From positions 1 to 25,098 of the IMG/VR virus record IMGVR_UViG_3300025012_000273: a stretch of 25,098 bases of DNA. The stretch is one strand, 5' to 3'. This DNA is from a virus. Both the position numbers and the translations under genes were made by a program. The notes beneath the pieces were generated by a model, which made no database searches, was not told the DNA's origin, and saw only the letters and a list, made by a program, of their open reading frames with translations. Below, piece after piece: positions 6,673-13,955 of this stretch (the first letter of the stretch is position 1; each line of letters begins with the position of its first letter).

Positions 6673-7641
6673 TTAGTACGCCCTGAGAATTGCATAGGCG
6701 AAGGCATGGGTTGTGGATGGATCTGCCGAGGCTGTCACCGTGAGAGTATCCGCAGTGACTACGGCTTTTCTGATCGCATCGGTGTCATCGGTTACGGCGT
6801 AATTGACGATTGCCACGTCCGTCGCCAGTGCTCCTGTGACCGTAATCGCTTCCGCAGCCGCCCCGCCTACAGTCGTATGCGTACCTGCCGCAAAGACGTA
6901 GTGGGAAGGCTTGAAAGAACCGCGAGGACGCAGGATGCAGTAATGGAGCGCATGGGTTGTGCCAGGATTCGCGCTCATTGTCACCGTCAAAGTGTTTGCA
7001 GTCATGACGGCTTGGGAAATAGTATCGGTGTCGTCAGTCGCAGCGTACTGAACCAAAGCAATGTCAGTAGCCAAAGCCCCGGTAATGGTGATGGCTTCAG
7101 CGGCAGCGCCTCCAACAGTCGTATGAGTCCCGGCGGCAAAGATGTCGTAACCGGGGAATCCGCCTTGACGCAGCAGCGCGTATTGTGTCGAATGAGCCGA
7201 CAGCGGATCGGCGCTGTTGGTAATCGTGACGGTGTTGAGCGTTGCCAGGACTGAGATAAGCTGGTCATTGTCGTCAGAAGTGGCGTGACTTGCCAAGGCA
7301 ATGTCAGAGGCAAGAACCAGCGCCGGAAGAGAGACGGCAAGGCCAGCAGTCCCGTTAGCAAACGCAGTTGTGTTTGCCAGGTTGAACCCGTACCCATTGA
7401 TGGGGCCGGCAGGACGGAACGCGCAAGAGGAAGCAGTGCCGTGGTTCACCCACTCCATGCACTGACCGGCACCAGCGTTGGTTTTGACGAACCGGCACCC
7501 AATAGCGTAGCCGGCCCCTCCGTTTGTCGGAATGGTCGTACCCTCCACAAGCAGGGCATCATCCCGAACGTCGAGTTGGAGGACGTTGTGGGCAGTCGTA
7601 CCGTCGCCCTGCAACGTCATGGTTTCAAATATCTGTCCCAT
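6673..7641 (-). CDS. Structural protein with tandem ~80-residue repeats
   Basis: 322 aa. Residues 1-80 hold an N-terminal module shared with the 85-aa neighbour (TTIPTNGGAGYAIGCRF). Residues 84-320 hold three tandem repeats. The last two are very close: FAAGTHTTVGGAAAEAIT recurs at residues 168 and 249, each followed by TGALATD, a TDDTD motif, LTVT and TTHA with ILR at the end. The first copy (about 95-158) is diverged and lacks the FAAGTHT opening. The repeats look like beta-sandwich decoration domains, as on phage heads or fibres. A GGGGGAG site precedes the ATG. The placement after the coat gene supports a capsid-surface role. Confidence 0.65.
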   Translation of the reverse strand: MGQIFETMTLQGDGTTAHNVLQLDVRDDALLVEGTTIPTNGGAGYAIGCRFVKTNAGAGQCMEWVNHGTASSCAFRPAGPINGYGFNLANTTAFANGTAGLAVSLPALVLASDIALASHATSDDNDQLISVLATLNTVTITNSADPLSAHSTQYALLRQGGFPGYDIFAAGTHTTVGGAAAEAITITGALATDIALVQYAATDDTDTISQAVMTANTLTVTMSANPGTTHALHYCILRPRGSFKPSHYVFAAGTHTTVGGAAAEAITVTGALATDVAIVNYAVTDDTDAIRKAVVTADTLTVTASADPSTTHAFAYAILRAY

Positions 7642-7651
7642 GATCTCCCCC

Positions 7652-8098
7652 TTAGCTCATGTCGCAAACGAGCATTTTCACCAGGACGGTGGGATTCGTG
7701 GTAGTCGTGCCGGAACCGACAGCAGCGACGAGATTCACCAGGACATCGGAAGTCCCGACGTTGAGCGGGAGGGCAGTCGTTGCCGAGCCACCAGTTGCCA
7801 CGGTGTTAATGGTCAGCATGTCGGCGGTCGCTGAAACATCAGTAGTGCCGAAACGAAGCTTCAGGGTCGAAGTCCCGCCAGCCCCTACGTTGGCAACCAT
7901 GATCTTGATTCTGGTTGCAAGAATGACGTGATTCGCCGGCAGGGTGAAGAGGTTGATAATGTCTGCATTGGCGATCTTCGCGGAAAGAAGGGTGTCGAGA
8001 TCAAACGTCTTCTCGATCATGAACGGCTGATTCGCCTGAGAACGGGCAACAACTGCCTCAGTGCTCACGGCGGTCGTAGTCGAAGGATAAGCTGCCAT
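7652..8098 (-). CDS. Hypothetical head protein (decoration/stabilisation candidate)
   Basis: 148 aa, MAAYPSTTTAVSTEAVVARS at the start, then beta-rich sequence with alternating small and hydrophobic residues (LRFGTTDVSATADML, VLVNLVAAVGSGTTTT). No signal, metal motif or membrane span. An AGGAGAC site lies upstream of the ATG. It immediately follows the coat gene after a 7-bp hairpin, a position often held by head-decoration proteins. Family not recognised by name. Confidence 0.6.
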   Translation of the reverse strand: MAAYPSTTTAVSTEAVVARSQANQPFMIEKTFDLDTLLSAKIANADIINLFTLPANHVILATRIKIMVANVGAGGTSTLKLRFGTTDVSATADMLTINTVATGGSATTALPLNVGTSDVLVNLVAAVGSGTTTTNPTVLVKMLVCDMS

Positions 8099-8120
8099 AA
8101 CTATGTCTCCTGTAAAGTTG

Positions 8121-8144
8121 CCCCCTCCTATGAAAGCGAGGGGG
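8121..8144 (-). terminator. Intergenic 7-bp hairpin directly after the coat gene
   Basis: CCCCCTC / GAGGGGG with a 10-nt loop, in the 54-nt gap between the coat gene stop and the next start. It is followed by CAACTTT rather than a U-run, so partial termination or protection of the coat mRNA 3' end is more likely than full termination. Confidence 0.5.
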
Positions 8145-8152
8145 GAAAGAGA

Positions 8153-9094
8153 TTAACCTTTAACGGCGTAGCAAACACCCAGGGAGGTCGGCTTGACGAC
8201 TTCGTAGCCATAGACCTGAAGGCCGTCCATGATGGTTGCGAAGGAATCGGGGTCGGGGAAGGTGCGGTTTTTGATGAGTTGGGAAGCGAAGGTCAAGGCC
8301 GACTTGTGACCATAGACCACGTTCCAGCAGGTCATGGCACCGTCAGTAACCCCGGCGTAGTTGTTGGAGGCGTAGAGGTCAAAGTTGGAAATCTGACCTT
8401 TGTAGCCGTTGCGAATGACCTTGTTGGTCTGGTCGCCGGTTACATCGGCCCTTCTGAGGTCGCCTTTGTTGAGCAGGTTGAACCACCACTCCGGAAGGAC
8501 CAGCCAGCGGTCGGTGTCAGGGCAGTTCTGTTCGGAGATGACTGAGCACATATCCTGAATCACGTCCAGCGCATTGGCTTTAGTGATGACGACAGGAGTC
8601 CCGGTAACGCCCATGTTGTAGGACGAAGAGATTGCGCCGGCAGTTGCGCCGGTATTGGCGGCGGCGGCATCGGCATCGATTGCGTTGAGAATTGAACGGT
8701 CGATGGAAATAGCGAGTTGCTTGCCGCCGTCTTCGGCCCAAGCGGCCATCGCATCGATGTCGTTCTGAATCTTGTCGATGTCGTCAATGTTGAGGGCATA
8801 GGCTTTCGCCTTGTCGATCAACAGTTCAACGGTCGAAGATTCCGGAGTCTGACGATGCTCACGCAGCGACATCCCTTTGACGTAATCGAAGATGGTCACG
8901 TCGGGGCGAGTCCGGATGATGACTTTATCGCCCTGTTTCGAGATGCTTCCCTCGTACTTGGAATTGGAGATTTGAGCAAAAACGGTGGAGAGATAGAACT
9001 TCTCCAAAAGTTCCATCGCGTAAATTGCCGGGGTGTAAACGCTTGCTCCCGAACTGGAAAGATCGGGATAACCTGCTACTCGATTGACAGACAT
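8153..9094 (-). CDS. Major capsid (coat) protein
   Basis: 313 aa, consistent with an HK97-fold coat protein. Features: an N-terminal arm (MSVNRVAGYPDLSSSG), a region IRTRPDVTIFDYVKGM typical of the E-loop/spine-helix area of podovirus and siphovirus coats, an acidic helix IDDIDKIQNDIDAMAAW, and a C-terminal half with RWLVLPEWWFNLLNKGDLRR and FASQLIKNRTFPDPDSF. The gene order portal, scaffold, coat fits. TAAGGAG precedes the ATG with good spacing. Expression is probably boosted relative to downstream genes by the hairpin that follows. The exact family was not searched. Confidence 0.85.
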   Translation of the reverse strand: MSVNRVAGYPDLSSSGASVYTPAIYAMELLEKFYLSTVFAQISNSKYEGSISKQGDKVIIRTRPDVTIFDYVKGMSLREHRQTPESSTVELLIDKAKAYALNIDDIDKIQNDIDAMAAWAEDGGKQLAISIDRSILNAIDADAAAANTGATAGAISSSYNMGVTGTPVVITKANALDVIQDMCSVISEQNCPDTDRWLVLPEWWFNLLNKGDLRRADVTGDQTNKVIRNGYKGQISNFDLYASNNYAGVTDGAMTCWNVVYGHKSALTFASQLIKNRTFPDPDSFATIMDGLQVYGYEVVKPTSLGVCYAVKG

Positions 9095-9105
9095 TGTGAC
9101 TCTCC

Positions 9106-10062
9106 TTAAACCAGTCTGCCCTCTGCCTTAGCTTGCAGAAATTCCCGCTTCTTCGCCTCGTACTCCTGTTCTTTTCCACGATACAGTCCTCTGGAAAAGT
9201 CGTTATACAAGGCTTCAAGGTCGGTCATTTTCATGACGTTTCCCTTGTTGTTCTCGATGATCGTCTGAGCGCCACCGCCTGTCTTTGCAGGAGCGGCCAG
9301 ATGAGCGGGTATTTCTCGCTTCACAGGGGGTTCCGGTAGTTCGATGGTTGATTTGAAGCGGTTGATGATGTTCGCCATGCTGTGGATGTCGCCTTCGTAA
9401 GCTGCTTCCTGAAACGCTTTCAGGGCAAACGTCTCGTTGAGCCAGCCGACAAAAGCGGGGTCTACATTGATGCCTCGCTTGACATCGATCCAGTCGGGGC
9501 AGAGTTCGTGGAGTTCCCGGTGGAATCTTTGTTCGGCAGTCTCAGCCTCGTTCGAGTTCATTCTTTCCTCGACAGGCTTGACCGTATTTTGCGCGGCCAG
9601 GATCGACATTTCGGCTTGACGTTCGGCGTAGGTCTGACCAAACTCCGCGAGGTAATACTGATAGGTGTCCGATTTCCGGATCTCATCAGTGACGTGCGGA
9701 GAGCGGTACAGCGGTTTGCCTTCGTCGTCAGTCTCAGGGACCGATGCCGTTTGCAATTCGATGATCTGGCGCTGAAGGTTGGTTATCTCGTTGGTCAGGG
9801 TCGCAATCTTCTCGTCCTTTTCCCGATTCCACGAATGGAGGCGCGGGACTTCAGAGTTGTACTTCGCAAGGAGCGCGTCGTACTTCTGATCGGGAGGAAC
9901 CTCGACAACGGGAGTCTCGACTTCAGGGGCCACAACGGGAGTCCCTTCGGTTTCAACTTCGTTTGCCTGGTCAGTCTCGCCGGCTAACGCTGCAATGCGC
10001 TCTTTCTCCAACTTGATTAACCTTTCCTTTTCTTTTCTGGCTTTCGTTGCTCCATCTTCCAT
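9106..10062 (-). CDS. Scaffolding protein
   Basis: 318 aa, highly charged. Begins MEDGATKARKEKERLIKLEK. Residues 30-60 are Pro/Val/Glu-rich and disordered, residues about 75-115 form a coiled coil (EKIATLTNEITNLQRQIIEL), the centre has ERMNSNEAETAEQRFHREL, and the C-terminal helix ends with YEAKKREFLQAKAEGRLV, a basic end typical of coat-binding scaffold tails. GGAGGCAGTAA precedes the ATG. The position directly before the coat gene and the coiled composition are the basis of the call. Confidence 0.8.
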   Translation of the reverse strand: MEDGATKARKEKERLIKLEKERIAALAGETDQANEVETEGTPVVAPEVETPVVEVPPDQKYDALLAKYNSEVPRLHSWNREKDEKIATLTNEITNLQRQIIELQTASVPETDDEGKPLYRSPHVTDEIRKSDTYQYYLAEFGQTYAERQAEMSILAAQNTVKPVEERMNSNEAETAEQRFHRELHELCPDWIDVKRGINVDPAFVGWLNETFALKAFQEAAYEGDIHSMANIINRFKSTIELPEPPVKREIPAHLAAPAKTGGGAQTIIENNKGNVMKMTDLEALYNDFSRGLYRGKEQEYEAKKREFLQAKAEGRLV

Positions 10063-10107
10063 TTACTGCCTCCAAGGGGCGCTTTAAGCGAATCCCAATG
10101 TTAAATG

Positions 10108-10133
10108 CCGGGGCCAGAGGGCTGGAATCCCGG
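10108..10133 (-). repeat. Nested hairpin between the 86-aa gene and the scaffold gene
   Basis: CCGGG / CCCGG outer arms enclose CCAG-CCCT-CTGG. It starts immediately after the stop of the 86-aa gene. There is no U-run, so it is likely a processing or attenuating structure rather than a terminator. Confidence 0.4.
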
Positions 10134-10394
10134 TCAGAATGTCTTGCTCATGTTCACTGCTTTGCTGGTTGCTTCCTTCGCCTTGAGCGTCTGGAAAGTA
10201 CCCAAGGCATTGTCGATTTCTTCGATGATCTCTTTCAGGATTCTTCGCTTGCCGATTGCGACATTCGCCACTCTGTCTGAAGCGGCGTTGTCGATTTCTT
10301 CACTGGCATCTTCCTTTAACTTCAGAAGGTGCTCGTAGAAGCGCGAATCCTTGAGTTCATTCAACTCGCCTAGAAGTCTGGTGTCGGTTATCAA
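10134..10394 (-). CDS. Small helical protein between portal and scaffold genes
   Basis: 86 aa, MITDTRLLGELNELKDSRFY at the start, then a charged helix with heptad character (RRILKEIIEEIDNALGTF) and a basic C-terminus. The start is a TTG whose last two bases lie in the TGA stop of the upstream gene (TTGA); a GAGGAA site lies 5-6 nt upstream and supports that unusual start. Small helical proteins of this kind are common among podovirus head genes. Function unknown; a minor head or assembly protein is inferred. Confidence 0.6.
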   Translation of the reverse strand: MITDTRLLGELNELKDSRFYEHLLKLKEDASEEIDNAASDRVANVAIGKRRILKEIIEEIDNALGTFQTLKAKEATSKAVNMSKTF

Positions 10395-10966
10395 TATGTT
10401 TCCTCGTACCAGAATAGTTTGAGATGGACGTTGACAGTCCCGGCACCGTTATTAGTGACTTTGATGAAATACTTTGTCCCAGGGTTGAGGACGATTTCGT
10501 TTTCTCCAATAGCCCCCGCCCCTGTTTTGCTGACGCCTACTCCCGTCCCGCCACCAAGAAAGTCGGAGTCGATCCTTAAAGTCGGACTTGGCGTAGTCGG
10601 AGTATGAAAGAAGGTGTCTACCATCGCACTAGCAACCGGGTTGTACCGATGCCGATTAATTGGTGTCAGTCCCGTTCCATTGGCTGCTACCGTCCCACCT
10701 TCGTACATCTCGACATCGACATTCGGGCCATCGCTCGTCAACAGCGAAGGCTTGAAATGCACCAGCCCACTAGTGATTGCCGGGGTCACAAAATAGAGAA
10801 ACGCGGTCCCTGCCGGGGCAATATTGGCAAACTTATGTGCCAACGTGAAAGCAATCTTCTGGTGAATGCCGTGATGGTCCTGCGTGATAACCACCAGGTC
10901 ATTTGTCAAGGCATCGACCTTGACGACTTCAGGAATCCCGTATTCGTTATCGCCGATCATTGTCAT
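10391..10966 (-). CDS. Virion-associated hypothetical protein
   Basis: 191 aa, mostly beta structure. Contains HFKPSLLTSDGPNVDVEMYE, a Gly-rich turn (FLGGGTGVGVSKTG) and a final strand pattern NPGTKYFIKVTNNGAGTVNV. The last motif (PGT-y-x-I-x-V-x-N) recurs in proteins encoded next to podovirus portals and coats. The start overlaps the portal stop as ATGA. A head-fibre or decoration role is inferred from context; the family has no assigned function that I recognise. Confidence 0.6.
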   Translation of the reverse strand: MTMIGDNEYGIPEVVKVDALTNDLVVITQDHHGIHQKIAFTLAHKFANIAPAGTAFLYFVTPAITSGLVHFKPSLLTSDGPNVDVEMYEGGTVAANGTGLTPINRHRYNPVASAMVDTFFHTPTTPSPTLRIDSDFLGGGTGVGVSKTGAGAIGENEIVLNPGTKYFIKVTNNGAGTVNVHLKLFWYEETY

Positions 10967-13062
10967 GCCGCTAACCCCTGCATATCAGCCCCACCCGCAG
11001 GATTCCCCGCAGGATCGAGAGTCTGAGGCGCGGGACCGGGAGACGGCCCGTTCATGCCTGTCGGAGAACCACCCATCGGAGAAGATCCTTTTTGTTGCAA
11101 CTGAAGGAGTTGCTGTTTCTGCTGTTCCTCGATCTTCGCCATGATCTCCTTGAGTCCATTTTCATCGGGGATGATGTCGTCAACCGGAATGTCGAGTCCT
11201 TGCAGCGCCACCTTGAGCAACTTTGCTCTGCCAGGAATACCCATGATTTGCGAGTCTATCGGGTTGTTGGTAGCAGCAAGGATCTCGTTCGTGCGAACGG
11301 TCTTCTGTTCCTTCGCCATGAACCCTGCGGAACCCCTTGCCACGACTTTCGCATCTCCCTTGATGCTTTCATCCGAGTCGTAAAGCATGTTGAAGTCGTA
11401 GGTCCGAGAGACACAGCCAGCGAAGACGCGATCAATGTGAGCAATTGCTTCCTTGATGTTTCGGGAAGCGGAAGTCATGAGCATGGAAAGACCGGAAGAC
11501 GTAGTCCCTGCACCGCCGATATTGGTATTACCGTAAGCCCATCGTGGAATCCCAGTCTGATCTTCAGCAATGGTTGACCAGACTTCCAAGACTGCTTGAA
11601 GGGCCTGCACGACTATCGGGATGTTGTAGACTCTGACGGCGGGAGCTTCCAACATCTGTGAATTGGTGGACTGAAAGATTTTCCAGGGGTGTAACTTTTC
11701 GTTTTCACCGCATCTATCAGTGTTGACTTCGATGATCGGTCCTGAAGCCAGCATTGCGTTATTGGCAATCGCCCTACCCGCGACATTCGCCTGATGCTGC
11801 GCGTCTGCCATCAACTCAGGAACGCCCTTGCCCCAAAAGGAACCGGGAACGCGATGATACGAGTCCACCGAATACGGCTTTCTGCCTAACTTGTCAGGAT
11901 TGAGAATCGCCCGAATGACGTAGGAACCGACCATGATTGCGTTGATTTCGTACTCTTCTTCAGGGTCAAGGTCTTTCATGCCCCAATCAATCAACATCGA
12001 CCCGGGAACCGATCCCCAAAACTCCAAACCGTCCATCTTGTCTGACTTGTAGAGAGAGTCGGTGGAACCAAAGTCGAACATCGCTCTCTGAGAGTCGATT
12101 GAAAGCTGTTCTCTCTTCCCGCCGATGCCGTATTCCTTGATGACGGTCCTGATATTCTCTTCGGAGTAGCCAGGAACACCGATCATCTCCCACAAGCCTT
12201 TACGGGTCAGGGGGATTCTCTCGATCAAATAACCGTCATCGGGATTTCTCGAATCAGGAGCAGGATAAAGGTCAAACGGGGAGACTCGTTCATAGGTCGG
12301 CTTGAGGCTTTTCGTCGCAGAGACGTTCCAGCCGTCCGGCCCCTGCACCCATTCCTGGGTCTTGACCTGTCTCACAACCGGGCCTTTGATGATGCCGGCT
12401 TTGAGTCTTACGAAGTCCGAGACGAAGGCCCACTGTGCATCGTGAAAGCCCCCTTCGGTCATCTGGTCATCGATCTTCTGCGACATTCTCGCGCAACGTC
12501 TGACGGCTTCTTCCTGCACTTCCCGTAGAGCCTTGTCGCGTTTCGTGGTCGCGTATTCCCTGATCTCGTCCTTGATGTCGGAGAGGTTGAACATCTCCCC
12601 GGCCTGCATGATTTGAGCTAAGACTTCCTGATAGACCATCTCAGTCTCGTTCATGATTTCGGCTTCAAGGTCAGGCTGAAGTTGCGCCACAGGAGTCGGT
12701 TGAATCGTCCACGGCTTGTCGTCTATCGGTCGGAGGATGTCGTTGATCCACGTTTCCGCCGCCCTACAGAGTTTCGCGGTCAGAAGGACGTAGACTTCAG
12801 AACCGCCCATTTCCCTGATTGCCGCCAGAACGTCAGCTTCGTAGATGCCGTTATCCATTCTGAGGTTACGGAGCATCTGCTGTTCGATAGGCTGCTTCGC
12901 CATTTTCGCAGCGTCCCAACATTTAGCGATGTATCCAGAAAGGGGGGAGATGATAGGGTTATCTTGCGGGGCAGGGGTCTTGGAGGCTTGTTCGGCAAAG
13001 ACGGCGTCGGGGCTTCTGTATTTGTGAAATCCGATGCTTGATACGCCGTCGATTGCTTGCAT
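10963..13062 (-). CDS. Portal protein (head-tail connector)
   Basis: 699 aa. Forms the dodecameric channel through which the terminase packages DNA. Seen here: an N-terminal helical clip/wing region (VYVLLTAKLCRAAETWINDI), the segment YERVSPFDLYPAPDSRNPDD found in P22/T7-type portals, PGSFWGKGVPELMADAQHQA (a conserved portal core motif), WAYGNTNIGGAGTTSSGLS, and a Gln-rich then Pro/Gly-rich C-terminal tail. Size and motifs fit podovirus-type portals. The ATG at 13062 is chosen for its GGAG site 6 nt upstream; a TTG four codons earlier lies inside that site. An intrinsic terminator lies just before it, so expression needs read-through. Confidence 0.9.
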   Translation of the reverse strand: MQAIDGVSSIGFHKYRSPDAVFAEQASKTPAPQDNPIISPLSGYIAKCWDAAKMAKQPIEQQMLRNLRMDNGIYEADVLAAIREMGGSEVYVLLTAKLCRAAETWINDILRPIDDKPWTIQPTPVAQLQPDLEAEIMNETEMVYQEVLAQIMQAGEMFNLSDIKDEIREYATTKRDKALREVQEEAVRRCARMSQKIDDQMTEGGFHDAQWAFVSDFVRLKAGIIKGPVVRQVKTQEWVQGPDGWNVSATKSLKPTYERVSPFDLYPAPDSRNPDDGYLIERIPLTRKGLWEMIGVPGYSEENIRTVIKEYGIGGKREQLSIDSQRAMFDFGSTDSLYKSDKMDGLEFWGSVPGSMLIDWGMKDLDPEEEYEINAIMVGSYVIRAILNPDKLGRKPYSVDSYHRVPGSFWGKGVPELMADAQHQANVAGRAIANNAMLASGPIIEVNTDRCGENEKLHPWKIFQSTNSQMLEAPAVRVYNIPIVVQALQAVLEVWSTIAEDQTGIPRWAYGNTNIGGAGTTSSGLSMLMTSASRNIKEAIAHIDRVFAGCVSRTYDFNMLYDSDESIKGDAKVVARGSAGFMAKEQKTVRTNEILAATNNPIDSQIMGIPGRAKLLKVALQGLDIPVDDIIPDENGLKEIMAKIEEQQKQQLLQLQQKGSSPMGGSPTGMNGPSPGPAPQTLDPAGNPAGGADMQGLAA

Positions 13063-13077
13063 TCTGAACTCCAAAAG

Positions 13078-13112
13078 AAAAAAGGGCGTAATCTCGATAT
13101 GAGAAAACGCCC
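13078..13112 (-). terminator. Rho-independent terminator between HNH-AP2 gene and portal
   Basis: Stem GGGCGT / ACGCCC (arms 13107-13112 and 13084-13089) with an inner TCTC / GAGA pairing, followed directly by TTTTTT (13078-13083) and then CTTTT. This is the best classical terminator in the window. It ends the transcript of the HNH-AP2 gene and lies only 15 nt before the portal start. Confidence 0.8.
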
Positions 13113-13142
13113 CGATTCTTACTCTAAGGACCTTTTTAGAAA

Positions 13143-13625
13143 CTAAAGAATATTCAGCTTTGCAAACTCTCCAAAAAATACTACTGCTTGGTTGTTGTAA
13201 GCTTTCGCTGCTTCTTCCTCTGTATCAAATTGGCCTAGATATTGTCTTTTGCCAAATATTTTAATATGTGCTTTCCATTTTGCGTTGGCCTTATTAAGCC
13301 ACACTCCTTTGAATCTTGAAGCACCTTTGGTTTTACGAGTGTTTGCCTGTTGCTGCGTTCTGGTAGCAAACCTTAAATTAGACCGCCTATTGTCTAATCC
13401 ATTACTATTTTGGTGGTCTACCGTTACCCCGTCCATAGGTTGCATAATGAATCGGTGCATCAAAACAGATTTATATTTACCATTCCCAAGATATTCGTCC
13501 GTTATGGCGTACACTAAATCTGAATTTTTTACTCTAAACGCACGCCATTTTCTTAAAACTACCGACTTATAATCTTCATCATCAACAACAGCCACAAATC
13601 CATGGTTAAGCTTTATCTCGTTCAT
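13143..13625 (-). CDS. HNH homing endonuclease with AP2 DNA-binding domain
   Basis: 160 aa. The HNH core spans about residues 50-95: LMHRFIMQP (His57), VDHQNSNGLDNRRSNLRFAT with Asp70, His71 and Asn80. A C-terminal AP2/ERF-type domain follows at 103-158 (SRFKGVWLNKANAKWKAHI, YLGQFDTEEEAAKAYNNQA). Such proteins are free-standing homing endonucleases that nick or cut phage DNA near their own insertion site. GGGGGTGG precedes the ATG. The gene is AT-richer than its neighbours and is bracketed by an upstream promoter and a downstream terminator, consistent with a recently acquired moron. Confidence 0.9.
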   Translation of the reverse strand: MNEIKLNHGFVAVVDDEDYKSVVLRKWRAFRVKNSDLVYAITDEYLGNGKYKSVLMHRFIMQPMDGVTVDHQNSNGLDNRRSNLRFATRTQQQANTRKTKGASRFKGVWLNKANAKWKAHIKIFGKRQYLGQFDTEEEAAKAYNNQAVVFFGEFAKLNIL

Positions 13626-13706
13626 TCCACCCCCGTAAGGTGCCGTATATTTTGTTAACGCCCAGACTGGTACGGTTCCAGTTTTTCCCCCGCTAAAGGT
13701 AGGGCG

Positions 13707-13835
13707 CTACTTTAAATCCTGAACTTCCTTGTATTCAATTTTCTTCGGCTCCCCATCGGCATAATGCACGGTAACGGAACCATGAAATTTTTGTTTGTCC
13801 TCGACCAGTTTTTTAGCAACTTCTTTTTTTGTCAT
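13707..13835 (-). CDS. 42-aa charged protein, probably translated from a leaderless mRNA
   Basis: Begins MTKKEVAKKLVEDKQKFHGS, continues with VTVHYADGEPKKIEYKEV and ends QDLK. A basic helix is followed by a predicted beta hairpin; no Cys, no membrane span. There is no Shine-Dalgarno sequence before the ATG, unlike most genes here, but a TTGACA promoter places the transcript start about two bases upstream. The downstream sequence contains pairings (CGCCC / GGGCG; ACTGG / CCAGT) before the HNH-AP2 gene. The fold pattern resembles no family I can name. Confidence 0.55.
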   Translation of the reverse strand: MTKKEVAKKLVEDKQKFHGSVTVHYADGEPKKIEYKEVQDLK

Positions 13836-13843
13836 TGGTCGCA

Positions 13844-13872
13844 ATTAGTTCATACGAGTTGGCATTTGTCAA
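13844..13872 (-). promoter_or_regulatory. Sigma70-type promoter for the 42-aa / HNH-AP2 unit
   Basis: A perfect -35 TTGACA (13867-13872), a 17-bp spacer and a -10-like ACTAAT (13844-13849, 4 of 6 matches). The predicted start is near 13837, only about two bases before the ATG at 13835. Confidence 0.55.
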
Positions 13873-13918
13873 GAGATTATTTTCATGGAAGTTTAAGCAC
13901 CAATAATTTCCATCTCTT
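13871..13918 (-). repeat. Inverted repeat overlapping a promoter
   Basis: AAGAGAT / ATCTCTT, 7 perfect base pairs (13912-13918 and 13871-13877), with an additional inner GGAA / TTCC pairing. The proximal arm overlaps the -35 hexamer of the promoter at 13844-13872 by two bases, so it may be an operator, or the 3' end structure of the RNA upstream. There is no U-run. Confidence 0.4.
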
Positions 13919-13955
13919 CTTTAGTTATTTGATGTCCTCGATGAATCCCTTGAGT

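Noticed and set aside
6616-7254. 212-aa plus-strand ORF
   Set aside because: Antisense shadow of the tandem-repeat protein; its apparent repeats only mirror those of the real gene.
7928-8545. 205-aa plus-strand ORF across the coat gene
   Set aside because: Antisense shadow of the coat gene and its neighbour, with no start signal and low-quality sequence.
9382-9987. 201-aa plus-strand ORF
   Set aside because: It is the antisense shadow of the scaffold gene. No ribosome site, no recognisable domain, and all supported genes lie on the minus strand.
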